Origin: Paeniglutamicibacter psychrophenolicus
Lineage (GTDB): Bacteria > Actinomycetota > Actinomycetes > Actinomycetales > Micrococcaceae
NCBI RefSeq assembly: GCF_017876575.1
Contig: NZ_JAGIOE010000001.1
Span: forward strand, 3,576,443 to 3,640,442
Reading direction: 5' to 3'
Length of the DNA: 64,000 nucleotides
Below, piece by piece: positions 29,090-37,432 of this stretch. The first letter of the stretch is position 1; each line of letters begins with the position of its first letter. The notes under the pieces are model-generated. The model was not told the origin of the DNA and searched no databases. It saw nothing but the letters and a program-made list of their open reading frames with translations. The position numbers and the translations under genes are program-made.

Positions 29090-30724
29090 TTACCCTTCAT
29101 CCGCGGGATCGAAGGAATCGGAAGCCGGTTCCAGGGTGTGGAAGCCGTTGGCGAGCAATGCCCGGCGCAGCTCCCGCCGGTCGTCAAGTTCCAGGTTCAC
29201 GCCCATGACCTCCTGGAAGACTTCGTGTCCGCGTCCGGCGACCAGGATGGTGTCGTGTTCCCCCGCCATCGCCGCCGCGGCGGCAATCGCGGCCGCCCGC
29301 GGATGGATCTCGTGGACCTCGGCCCCAAGCCCGTTGGCGAGGATCTCGGCCCGTGCGCCGGCGGCCACCGCTTCGCGGATCCGGGCCGGGTCCTCGGAGT
29401 GCGGGTCGTCGTCAGTGACAATGACCACGTCCGCGTGTCTGGCGGCCACGGCGCCCATGATCGGGCGCTTGGTCGCGTCGCGTTCGCCGGTGGCCCCGAA
29501 GACCACGATGACCTTGGAACCGGGTTCGGTGGGGCGCACCGAGCCCAGGGCGCGGGTCAGGGCGTCGGGGTTGTGGGCGAAGTCGACGATGGCGGCCGGG
29601 GATTCGGCGATGACCTGCATCCGGCCGGGCACCTGGACGGTCAGCGGGTTGGCGGCGTCCAGGGCTGCCTGCAGTTGCCGCAATTCGACCCCGGAGGCCA
29701 GGACCATCACCACGGCCAGTGCGGCGTTGGAGACGTTGAAGTCCCCCGGCAGGCCGGTGACCGCCGTGATCACCTGTTCCTCCGGGCCGTGCAGCTCGAA
29801 GCGGTGTCCGAGGCCGGCCGGGTGCACGTTGGCCACGACCCAGTCCGCGTCGGCGTGGGTGGCGGTGGCGGTGGTGGCCAGCGTCCAGACCTCGGCCGTG
29901 GCCTGGGCGGCCATGGCACGTCCCCAGTCGTCGTCCACGGTCAGAACGGCCAGGTCGCTGCGTTCCAGGTCGAAGAGCGCGGCCTTGGTCGCAAAATATT
30001 CCTGCATGCTGCCGTGCAGGTCCAGGTGGTCCTGGGTGAGGTTGGTGAAGCCGGAGACCGCGAAGCGCAGGCCGTCGACCCGCCGGTAGGACAGGGAGTG
30101 GGAGGAAACCTCCATGGTGGCGGAGGTGACGCCCAGTTCCCGCATGCGGGCCATCAGTCCGTGCAGCTGCGGGGCCTCGGGGGTGGTGAGGATGCTGGGG
30201 ATCGGGGTCTGCCCGGCGGAGATCTCGATGGTGCCCACCAGGCCGGTTTCCCGCCCCAGTGCGCGCAGCACCGAGCGGATCATGTAGCTGGTGGTGGTCT
30301 TCCCGTTGGTTCCGGTCAGCCCGAACAGCTCGGGGCAGTCCTCGTCGGTCCCGTAGACGAGGGCGGCCAGTTCCCCGACGACCTCGCGCACATCCCCGGC
30401 CAGCAGCACCGGCAGGCCCAGCGCCGAGGCGGCGGCCTCGCCCTCGATGTCGGTGAGGATCGCGGCTGCTCCGGCCTGCGCGGCGGCGGCGGCAAATTGC
30501 GCCCCGTGGAAGCGGGCCCCGGGCGCGGCGACGTAGAGGTCCCCGGGCAGCACGGCGCGGGAGTCCAGGCAGATGCCGGTGACCTTCGCCTCATCGTTTC
30601 CGATGATGTTCGCACCCCGCCCGGTTTCATGCAGGTATTCGAGCATGGCTCGCAGGGTGGTGGTGCGTTTTTTCAGCGGACGCAGCAGCGCTTCCGCCGC
30701 GCGGGGTGTGAGGGCTTCAGGCAT
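29090..30724 (-). CDS. murE: UDP-MurNAc-tripeptide synthetase, probably L-lysine-adding
   Basis: Adds the third residue of the stem peptide. The 544-aa protein has GLTGTNGKTTTSYMIRSVL, TSATMEVSSHSLSYRRVDGL, FTNLTQDHLDLHGSMQEYFATKAALF and VVFGATGERDATKRPIM. The specificity motif, DNPR in diaminopimelate enzymes, reads DDPH here (within VTDDDPHSEDPARI, near 29392-29416). Loss of the Arg that contacts the second carboxylate of diaminopimelate suggests L-lysine as substrate, consistent with Arthrobacter-type walls. The ATG overlaps the ftsI stop as TAATG. Confidence 0.94.
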   Translation of the reverse strand: MPEALTPRAAEALLRPLKKRTTTLRAMLEYLHETGRGANIIGNDEAKVTGICLDSRAVLPGDLYVAAPGARFHGAQFAAAAAQAGAAAILTDIEGEAAASALGLPVLLAGDVREVVGELAALVYGTDEDCPELFGLTGTNGKTTTSYMIRSVLRALGRETGLVGTIEISAGQTPIPSILTTPEAPQLHGLMARMRELGVTSATMEVSSHSLSYRRVDGLRFAVSGFTNLTQDHLDLHGSMQEYFATKAALFDLERSDLAVLTVDDDWGRAMAAQATAEVWTLATTATATHADADWVVANVHPAGLGHRFELHGPEEQVITAVTGLPGDFNVSNAALAVVMVLASGVELRQLQAALDAANPLTVQVPGRMQVIAESPAAIVDFAHNPDALTRALGSVRPTEPGSKVIVVFGATGERDATKRPIMGAVAARHADVVIVTDDDPHSEDPARIREAVAAGARAEILANGLGAEVHEIHPRAAAIAAAAAMAGEHDTILVAGRGHEVFQEVMGVNLELDDRRELRRALLANGFHTLEPASDSFDPADEG

Positions 30725-32553
30725 TACCAGGATTTCTTTTGTTCGGATCCGATGAACACGTCGTACCCGTTGGGCTTCGAATTGCTCGGCGGAACGTTGT
30801 AGGCGTTCAGGGTCTTGCCCATGACTTCGCTGAAGGTGTCACCCACGGACCAGGACTTCCAGTCTCCCTTGGGGCGGTACATGGTGACCACGACGGCGAT
30901 CTGGGGGTCGTCCAGCGGGGCCACCCCGGCGAACGAGTTGGTGTAGCCGTCGTAGCCGCCGTTTGGTCCGGCGGCCTGGCCGGTGCCCGACTTGCCGCCG
31001 ACGCGGTAACCGGACACAGCCATCTTAGTGCCGGTTCCCTCCAAAACCACAGTCTCCATCATGCGCAGCATCTCCTTGGAGGTCTTCGCGGAAACGACGC
31101 GTTCGGACTTGGGCGCCGCGGGCTTCTCGATGGTGCCGTCGGGGTTGATGTATGAATCGATCAACGTGGGATCGATGCGCACCCCGCCGTTGGCGATGGC
31201 CTGGGTGATCTGGGCGGTGTGCAGCGCGGTCTGGGTGTAGGCCTGGCCGAACATGGTCGCGTACTGCTGGCGCCGCTCCCAGTCCTGCGGCTTGGCCAGG
31301 ATGCCCTGGCTGGCCCCGGACAGGCCGATGTTGATGGCCTTGCCGAGCCCGAACTTCTTCATGTACTTGTAGCGGGTCTCGTTGCTCATCTTGTTGCCGA
31401 TCATGACCGTGCCGGTGTTGTAGGAGCGGGCGAAGATGCCCGCGGCGGTCATGTCGTAGGTGGAGTGCTTCAACGAGTCGTTGATGGTTTCCTTGTTGAT
31501 GGTGTACGCGTTGGGGACCTTGAAGGCGTCGGTGGGCTTGACCACGCCCTCCTCGATGGCCGCGGCGAAGGTCGGCACCTTGCCGGTGGATCCCGGTTCG
31601 AAGGCCTGGGTGATGGAGGCCGAGCGGCGGAACGTGGCCTCGGTGGCGCTGGGGTCGTTGGGGTCAAGCTGGTTGGAGTCGCCGATGGCGATCACCCGTC
31701 CGGTCTTGACTTCCTCGACGATCACCGAGACCCATTCGGCGTTGAACTGCTTTTGCTTCTTCAGCGCCTCTTCCTGGGCGATGAAGTTGATGTCCGCATC
31801 CAGGGTCAGTTTCACGTCCTGCCCGTCGACCGCGGGGACCTCGGTGGTCTCGGCGACGGGGATCCGCACGCCGTCGGCGCCGACCTCGTAGGTCCGCGTT
31901 CCAGCGGTTCCGGTCAGGCGCTTGTCCTGGCTCATTTCCAGGCCCTCGGCGCCCTTGAGCGATTGCTGGTCGTCGGTGTTCATCACGAAGCCGAGCAGGG
32001 GGCCGGCCACCACCCCGTTGGGGTACTGCCGTTCGCTGCGCAGCTGCCCGGTCAGCGTGGGGATGCGCAGTTCCATGACCGAGTTGCGGACCTCGGGGGT
32101 CACGCCCTTGGCCACCACGGAGTAGGCGTTCTTCTTCGCCCCCGGATCGCCCACGATCGCGGTGCGCACGGTGTCGACGTCCTGGTCGAGGATCTTCGCC
32201 AGCTCGCCCACGGCCTGCTCGATGCTCACCGATTCCCGGGTGGTGCCCCCGGAGAGATTCTTGCGCACGATGGGCTTGTCGGCTTCGACCTTCCGCTGGT
32301 CGATGACCAGGTCGTATCGATCGACGCTGGTGGCCAGGATCGTGCCCTTGGAATCCAGGATTTGCCCGCGCCTGGGTTGGGTTTCCTGGAAGCGGGTGCG
32401 GTTGTCCACAGCTTCGGCGGCCACGGCCTTGGCGTTGAGCGACTGGACAAAGAACAGCCGTCCACCGGTGAGCAGCAACAGCACCAGGGAGAGCACCACC
32501 ACCATGCGCAGGCGCAGGTGGGTCGTTCCGGTGGTTGGGGATTTTTGTGGCAT
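30724..32553 (-). CDS. ftsI: Septal transpeptidase FtsI/PBP3 (PbpB)
   Basis: Class B penicillin-binding protein that cross-links septal peptidoglycan as partner of FtsW. The 609-aa protein has an N-terminal membrane helix (about residues 16-36), a dimerisation domain with RRGQILDSKGTILATS, and the transpeptidase domain with the active-site FEPGSTGKVPT (SxxK serine), SYNTGT (SxN) and VGGKSGTGQ (KxG). The ATG follows GAGGACC. It lies between ftsL and murE. Confidence 0.96.
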   Translation of the reverse strand: MPQKSPTTGTTHLRLRMVVVLSLVLLLLTGGRLFFVQSLNAKAVAAEAVDNRTRFQETQPRRGQILDSKGTILATSVDRYDLVIDQRKVEADKPIVRKNLSGGTTRESVSIEQAVGELAKILDQDVDTVRTAIVGDPGAKKNAYSVVAKGVTPEVRNSVMELRIPTLTGQLRSERQYPNGVVAGPLLGFVMNTDDQQSLKGAEGLEMSQDKRLTGTAGTRTYEVGADGVRIPVAETTEVPAVDGQDVKLTLDADINFIAQEEALKKQKQFNAEWVSVIVEEVKTGRVIAIGDSNQLDPNDPSATEATFRRSASITQAFEPGSTGKVPTFAAAIEEGVVKPTDAFKVPNAYTINKETINDSLKHSTYDMTAAGIFARSYNTGTVMIGNKMSNETRYKYMKKFGLGKAINIGLSGASQGILAKPQDWERRQQYATMFGQAYTQTALHTAQITQAIANGGVRIDPTLIDSYINPDGTIEKPAAPKSERVVSAKTSKEMLRMMETVVLEGTGTKMAVSGYRVGGKSGTGQAAGPNGGYDGYTNSFAGVAPLDDPQIAVVVTMYRPKGDWKSWSVGDTFSEVMGKTLNAYNVPPSNSKPNGYDVFIGSEQKKSW

Positions 32554-32628
32554 TTGGTCCTCAGCTCATACCGGGTGGGCGTGGTGGTGCGTATCGGGGC
32601 CAGGTGCGGCCCCGGTTCCGGGGGGGTG

Positions 32629-33372
32629 TTACTGTCCCGGGGTCTTCAGGCTTGGTGCGGGGATCGTCCCGCCATTGAGTTGGGCCGGGGAGAAGTCGGG
32701 GCGCGAGCCGTCTGCCGGCACCGGGGTCCGGTCGACGGTGGACTTCGGCGGCGTCTCGACGGCCACCGGGGGTTCGATCGAGGTGTCCTTCGCCGCCGGT
32801 TCGGCGGCCTTGTCCTTGACCGCGTTCTTGCCCTTGGCCTCCGTGGTGGTTCCGGGCTTGGCCGGGGTCTGCAGGATCCCGCTCTTGGCCTTGTTCTCGG
32901 CACTGGGCTTTTCGGCCGCCGTGGCGGTCCCGGCAACCTTGCCGGTGTCCAGGTTGATGGCCGCGGGCGCTCCGGGCTTGACCATGCCCAGGTCGGCAGC
33001 CTTCTTGGCAACCACCTGGGGGGATCCCAGGTAGAGCGCCTCCTGGCGCAATGCCTCGTTTTCCTGGGAAAGCGCACGCTCCTGTCCACGCAGGTCCACC
33101 GCGGTGTACTGGCCGTTGGCGATGTACACGTTGATCAGCAGCACCGCCACGACCGAGGCGATGACCAGGACGAAAATGGAGACGATGAAGGGAACCCGTC
33201 GCTTGGCCCCGAGCGCGGGCACGACCGAGAGGGTGGTGCGGCGCTTGGCGGAGGATTCCTCCGGGCGCGAGGCCGGTATGGGCTGCGGGGCATGGCTGAG
33301 CGCGTTGGCACCCTGTGTTGCGGGTAGCTCGATGACGCGAGAACGTACGCGGTTGGGTGTCCGGTTGCTCAT
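32629..33372 (-). CDS. ftsL: FtsL-like septum formation protein with long C-terminal tail
   Basis: A 247-aa bitopic membrane protein in the FtsL position between rsmH and ftsI. Residues 1-60 are cytoplasmic and basic. Residues about 61-83 form one membrane helix (FIVSIFVLVIASVVAVLLI). Residues about 90-115 form a heptad-like coiled coil (QERALSQENEALRQEALYL), followed by the FtsL-type GSPQVVAKKAADLGM. The remaining 110 residues are Pro/Ala/Lys/Thr-rich and look disordered, an extension not seen in short FtsL proteins. Its role is to activate FtsWI with FtsQ and FtsB. The ATG follows GAGGAACTGAGT. Confidence 0.85.
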   Translation of the reverse strand: MSNRTPNRVRSRVIELPATQGANALSHAPQPIPASRPEESSAKRRTTLSVVPALGAKRRVPFIVSIFVLVIASVVAVLLINVYIANGQYTAVDLRGQERALSQENEALRQEALYLGSPQVVAKKAADLGMVKPGAPAAINLDTGKVAGTATAAEKPSAENKAKSGILQTPAKPGTTTEAKGKNAVKDKAAEPAAKDTSIEPPVAVETPPKSTVDRTPVPADGSRPDFSPAQLNGGTIPAPSLKTPGQ

Positions 33373-33374
33373 AC

Positions 33375-34370
33375 TCAGTTCCTCTTCAGGATGCGTTCCA
33401 CGGCTCGCAGCTTCGCTGAGGCTGCTCGTGAGTTTTCGGCGATTTCTTGGTCGGTTGGCTTCTCGGTTCCTCGGGTGAGGACCTTGAATTGCGCCTTGTG
33501 TTCTTCAAGCTCCACGGGAAAACCGGCCGGGGCCGATGACTTGGATCCCGCGGCAAAGTGCCGCTTGGTGATCTTGTCTTCCAGCGAGTGGTAGCTCATC
33601 ACCACAACCCGTCCCCCGACATGCAGGGCGCCCATGGCCGCGGGAATGGCCCGGTCAAGCACGTCCAGTTCCTCGTTGACCTCGATGCGAAGCGCCTGGA
33701 AGGTCCGCTTGGCCGGGTGGCCGCCGGTGCGTGCTGCTGCGGCCGGGACGACCGACCGGATGGCGGTCACCAGTTCCTCGGTGGTGCTGAAGGGCTTGGC
33801 CTTGCGCGCCTCGACGATTGCCGAGGCGATGCGTCCGGCGAACTTCTCTTCGCCCCAGGCACGGATGATGCGCACGAGTTCGGTTTCGCTGTACTGGTTG
33901 ACGATGTCTGCCGCCGTGGGGCCGCGCGAGGTGTCCATGCGCATGTCAAGCGGGGCGTCATAGGAATAGGCAAAGCCGCGATCTCGCTCATCGAGCTGCA
34001 GGGAGGAAACCCCGAGGTCGAAGAGCACCCCGTCGATTCCGTCGAACCCAAGGTCCTCGACGACATCGGCGATTTCGTCGTAGATCGCATGGACAAGGTC
34101 CGTGCGGTTCGCGAAGGGCTCCAACCGGGCACCGGCGAGGGCCAAGGCCTGCTCGTCACGGTCAAGGCCGATCAGGTGGACATCCGGGAAGCGCTGGAGC
34201 AAGGCTTCGGAGTGGCCACCCATCCCCAGGGTGCAGTCAACGACCACGGCACGGCCCCGTGCGGCGATTCCGGCTTCGATGCCAGGTGCCAAAAGCCCTA
34301 CGCATCGATCGAGCAGTACTGGAACGTGGCGTTCCGAGGCGGGTCGCTCTGCGTTGCCGTCGATATTCAC
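33375..34370 (-). CDS. rsmH: 16S rRNA (cytosine-1402-N4)-methyltransferase
   Basis: Methylates C1402 of 16S rRNA using SAM. The 331-aa protein has the SAM-binding [49 protein letters not shown] and [20 protein letters not shown] chose the GTG at 34368-34370 after AAAGGGGGAGC, which gives the usual N-terminal length before RHVPVLLDR; an upstream reading to 34532 would add 54 atypical residues. It follows mraZ by 173 bases, a gap wide enough for extra promoter activity. Confidence 0.94.
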   Translation of the reverse strand: MNIDGNAERPASERHVPVLLDRCVGLLAPGIEAGIAARGRAVVVDCTLGMGGHSEALLQRFPDVHLIGLDRDEQALALAGARLEPFANRTDLVHAIYDEIADVVEDLGFDGIDGVLFDLGVSSLQLDERDRGFAYSYDAPLDMRMDTSRGPTAADIVNQYSETELVRIIRAWGEEKFAGRIASAIVEARKAKPFSTTEELVTAIRSVVPAAAARTGGHPAKRTFQALRIEVNEELDVLDRAIPAAMGALHVGGRVVVMSYHSLEDKITKRHFAAGSKSSAPAGFPVELEEHKAQFKVLTRGTEKPTDQEIAENSRAASAKLRAVERILKRN

Positions 34371-34543
34371 CGCTCCCCCTTTCGCGTGGGCAATGTGCCT
34401 CATCTGTTGGCTGAGACCAGATCCCCCTCCGACCCGCTGCTGCCCAGCCTGGCTCCGGGGAAGTGGAGCCAGGATGTGCGTGGCACGGGCGGCTGGAGAT
34501 CTCGTCCAAGCCATTGGCCGGTTTTCAGTCACCGTAGTGGTGC

Positions 34544-34972
34544 CTAGAAACCCGGAAGTACTTCGTCATCCGTTTCGGAGAACGCATTCTCCTGTTCTTC
34601 GAGGTAGGCATTCCACGCTGTGGAATCCCAAATCTCGACCCGGTTTCCCGCGCCGATCACTGTGACCTCACGGTCCAGCCCCGCATATGAACGAAGCATG
34701 GACGGAATCGTGACCCGCCCCTGCTTGTCCGGCAATTCGTCCGAAGCGCCGGAGAGGAAAACACGTGCATAGTCCCTGGCTTGGCGTGAGGAGATCGGAG
34801 CTTGGCTCATTTGCTCATGCTGCTTCTCGAATTCACGTTGGCTAAAGACGTAGATGCAGCGCTCCTGGCCACGAGTCAGAACCAAACCATTGGCTAATTC
34901 GTCACGATATTTGGCCGGGAGGATTAATCGCCCTTTCTCATCCAGACGCGGTGTATACGTTCCTAGGAACAC
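34544..34972 (-). CDS. mraZ: Transcriptional regulator MraZ
   Basis: First gene of the division cluster; MraZ binds repeats in its own promoter and represses the cluster. The 142-aa protein has two AbrB/SpoVT-like halves: [22 protein letters not shown] and [20 protein letters not shown], each with the DxKGR-type motif. The start is the GTG at 34970-34972 giving the family start (M)FLGTY; a second GTG two codons earlier is an alternative, and GGGAGGCGG lies ahead. The promoter and operator repeats are at 35016-35057. Confidence 0.94.
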   Translation of the reverse strand: MFLGTYTPRLDEKGRLILPAKYRDELANGLVLTRGQERCIYVFSQREFEKQHEQMSQAPISSRQARDYARVFLSGASDELPDKQGRVTIPSMLRSYAGLDREVTVIGAGNRVEIWDSTAWNAYLEEQENAFSETDDEVLPGF

Positions 34973-35015
34973 ACAGACCGCCTCCCGGTTGAAAGAAGCA
35001 ACTTGCCCCATTCCC

Positions 35016-35057
35016 CTCTATTTCGCTCCACTTTACTCCACAAGCCTCCACTGTCAA
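35016..35057 (-). promoter_or_regulatory. mraZ promoter overlapped by MraZ-box repeats
   Basis: On the minus strand TTGACA (35057-35052), 16 bases, then TAAAGT (35035-35030) form a promoter about 58 bases from the mraZ start. GTGGAG occurs three times at 35051-35046, 35041-35036 and 35031-35026, and a weaker ATAGAG at 35021-35016. All four are exactly 10 bases apart, one helical turn, and cover the spacer and -10 box. Repeats of this kind are the known MraZ target, so this is the likely autorepression site. Confidence 0.8.
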
Positions 35058-35486
35058 CGACCATTTCGGCATTTTGAGATGAAAAGAGAACGAAAAGTGT
35101 TGATTTTCCGCGGCATTCCGGCGTGGGGTCGAAGTGGAGGGATTTGGATTCAGACCAAACTCCCAGAAAGCGCGGTGTGACGGGACGCACATTGCGTGTT
35201 GCGGGAATTCCCGGATTCACAAGGGACTTAAGACCGCGGTTGGGGGAAGGGAGGGAAAGGTGCCGGCTGCGGTGGGGGCAAGTGGAGGGAATCGGGCAGC
35301 ACACGCCCGCGGCCGGCTTCCCCGGCCCGAATAAAAATTACGGCGATTGGGCATACTCGGCGCGTCGCCGTGTCGCGCGCCAGATGCGGTGCCGGGGTTG
35401 CCTGCCGGGGACCGACCGGGTGCGAGCGCCAGCGGGCCATCCCGATTGCAGGGGCCACCTGCCCGCAAGCGGAGCGCCCCGAACTT
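35058..35486. other. Non-coding region between mraZ promoter and DUF3040 gene
   Basis: No convincing gene lies here; the open frames are short, Arg/Gly/Pro-rich and lack binding sites. The segment is AT-rich up to about 35110 and then purine-rich (for example GGGGGAAGGGAGGGAAAGG near 35241). AAGTGGAGGGA occurs twice on the + strand (35132-35142 and 35280-35290), each containing GTGGAG in the orientation opposite to the mraZ boxes. These may be chance matches or distant operator copies. Confidence 0.5.
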
Positions 35487-35520
35487 AAAAGGCAAAGGCC
35501 CCGCACATGTTGCGGAGCCT
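35487..35520 (-). terminator. Terminator of the DUF3040 gene
   Basis: On the minus strand AGGCTCCGC, a 7-base loop and GCGGGGCCT (one G-T type mismatch), followed by TTTGCCTTTT. It lies about 60 bases after the DUF3040 stop and separates that gene from mraZ. Confidence 0.75.
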
Positions 35521-35577
35521 AGGCTGGAGTGTGCGGCGGCGGAGTGTCAGGCCTCCGGGCCGCCGGTCAGAAGTGTC

Positions 35578-35955
35578 TTACGAGGAACCGTGCTCGTCAC
35601 GCTTGCGCTGTTCCCACCTGTTTTCGAGGTCGCTCATGAATCCAGATTTCTGGGGATTCTTGCCCGCGCCGGGCACGCTGCCCTTCTTGGAGCCGCCCTT
35701 GCGCGAAAGGGCCAGGTACACGCCGCCAAACATGATGATGAATCCCAACACGCCCACGATGATCAGTTGGCTTGAAACGCCATAGATCAGCACCCCAAGC
35801 CCCACGATGCCTATCAAAGCACCCAATGCAAGATTGCGCGTTGAGTAGTTCCCCGCCGTCGACGCGGATTTCATCGTCGATGCGAAGCGATGGTCTTCAT
35901 GTAGCTGCTTTTCCAGCTGCTCCAGAAGACGTTGCTCATGCTCGGAAAGTGGCAT
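35578..35955 (-). CDS. DUF3040 membrane protein
   Basis: A 125-aa protein. The N-terminus MPLSEHEQRLLEQLEKQL is the hallmark of DUF3040, an actinobacterial family often encoded just upstream of the dcw cluster. Two membrane segments follow (about residues 42-60 and 63-82), then a basic cytoplasmic tail (SRKGGSKKGS, ENRWEQRKRDEH). The function is not known. It is transcribed toward mraZ but ends at its own terminator. Confidence 0.88.
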   Translation of the reverse strand: MPLSEHEQRLLEQLEKQLHEDHRFASTMKSASTAGNYSTRNLALGALIGIVGLGVLIYGVSSQLIIVGVLGFIIMFGGVYLALSRKGGSKKGSVPGAGKNPQKSGFMSDLENRWEQRKRDEHGSS

Positions 35956-36130
35956 CGTCTCTTCCCCTTCACTTCACGGTCCCGGCTCTCGCCTTTACCT
36001 ACTTGAACGTAATACGCCTTGGCAATGTTCCCGGCCGATACGGCTAGCTAACTTCTACTTCCAGAATAGTCCCGAATCTTGCTAATAAGGTAGTCAGGAT
36101 TCAACTCGCAGCAGACTCACGGCGAATGTG

Positions 36131-37333
36131 TCAAGAAGATTGGTCCGATTTTTTCTCTTTTTGCCCACGTTCGAGCAGTGAGGCCGGGCGAAGCGCCCCG
36201 GCAGGGAACCTGGAACGGATCAAATCCATCGTTGCTTCGGTTTGCCGCCAGTTGTCATCTCGCGGATCGATACTCAATTGCATCCCGCCTCCGGCGTCAG
36301 CCAGCTTCTCCGCCCGGATACCCACAAGTCGCACGGCTTGGGGCCGCTGGCCAAGCTTCTCAAAAAGTCCCTCCGCGGCCGAGACCAGGTCGCCGGCCGC
36401 GTTGCTGGGAAAGGGCAGGGTCCGGCTTCGCGAGAGCGTTGAAAAATCGCTGTAGCGCAGCTTCAGGGCCACGACGCCCGCCACTTTTTCGGCTTCGCGC
36501 AGCCGCGTGGCCACGCGATGGCCGAGGTGAAGTATTTCGCGGCGCAATGCTTCGTCATCCCAGATGTCGATGGCGAAGGTCTCCTCGGCGCCGATGCTTT
36601 TTTCCTCGCGCTCGGTCTCCACGGACCGGTCGTCTCGCCCCCAGGCCAGGTTGTACAGGTGGATTCCGGTGGCTCCCAGTCGGCGGCTGAGTGTGTTCTG
36701 CGGTGTCTGGGCCAGCTGGGCCACCGTGGTGATCCCCATCTCCCGCAGCACCAACGCGGTCTTCGCCCCCACGCCCCACAGCGCACCCACCGGCAGGGTG
36801 TGCAGGTAGGCCAACGTCTGCTCCGGGCGGATCACCAACATGCCATCGGGCTTGGCGCGGGTGGAGGCCACCTTGGCCACGAACTTCGAGGCGGCAATGC
36901 CCACGCTTGCGGGCAACCCCAGCTCGGTGCGCAGCCGTGCGCGAATCATCTCGCCGATCTCCTCCGGAGGTCCCAGTCGCCGGATGCTTCCGGTCACGTC
37001 CAGGAAGGCCTCATCCACGCTGAGCTGCTCCACCAGCGGCGTGACCTGGTGGAAAATCTCCATGATCCTGGCCGAATAGGCGGAATACAGCCCGTGCGTC
37101 GGCGGGATCACCACCGCATGCGGGGCCATCCTCATGGCCACGGCCATCGGCATGGCCGATTTCACTCCCAGTGCCCTGCATTCATAGGACGCCGAGAGCA
37201 CCACGGAGCGCTCCCCCGGATGACCGACAATCACTTGTTTCCCCGCCAGCTCGGGGCGCGTGAGCAACTCGACGGACACGAAAAAGGCATCCATGTCGAC
37301 ATGCAATATCGCGCGCACCTTGCCTTGGGCCAT
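36131..37333 (-). CDS. dinB: DNA polymerase IV (Y family)
   Basis: Error-prone translesion polymerase. The 400-aa protein has the catalytic ILHVDMDAFFVSVE, SYECRALGVKSAMP, and SVDEAFLDVTG with the Asp-Glu pair, then the helix-hairpin-helix thumb (VGAKTALVLREMGITTVAQL) and the little-finger domain. The C-terminal tail has no clear beta-clamp peptide that I can identify. The start at 37333 lies seven bases after a TAGACT box, suggesting a leaderless mRNA. No LexA box was seen upstream. It is divergent from the polyprenyl synthase gene. Confidence 0.93.
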   Translation of the reverse strand: MAQGKVRAILHVDMDAFFVSVELLTRPELAGKQVIVGHPGERSVVLSASYECRALGVKSAMPMAVAMRMAPHAVVIPPTHGLYSAYSARIMEIFHQVTPLVEQLSVDEAFLDVTGSIRRLGPPEEIGEMIRARLRTELGLPASVGIAASKFVAKVASTRAKPDGMLVIRPEQTLAYLHTLPVGALWGVGAKTALVLREMGITTVAQLAQTPQNTLSRRLGATGIHLYNLAWGRDDRSVETEREEKSIGAEETFAIDIWDDEALRREILHLGHRVATRLREAEKVAGVVALKLRYSDFSTLSRSRTLPFPSNAAGDLVSAAEGLFEKLGQRPQAVRLVGIRAEKLADAGGGMQLSIDPRDDNWRQTEATMDLIRSRFPAGALRPASLLERGQKEKKSDQSS

Positions 37334-37346
37334 GCAGTGAAGTCTA
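37334..37346 (-). promoter_or_regulatory. -10 box for a leaderless dinB transcript
   Basis: TAGACT on the minus strand (37346-37341) is separated by seven bases from the dinB ATG. The hexamer is the same as the one before dnaE. Confidence 0.5.
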
Positions 37347-37432
37347 GCCAACGACTCCGACAATCCAGCGGGCGGCAACCGCACGGCTAGAGTTAAGGAA
37401 ACACGACGTTGCGCAACCTATGGACGGGAATC

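Noticed and set aside
35123-35488. Short open frames between mraZ and the DUF3040 gene
   Set aside because: Composition is Arg/Gly/Pro-rich, frames overlap on both strands and none has a binding site or a known motif. I treat the region as non-coding.
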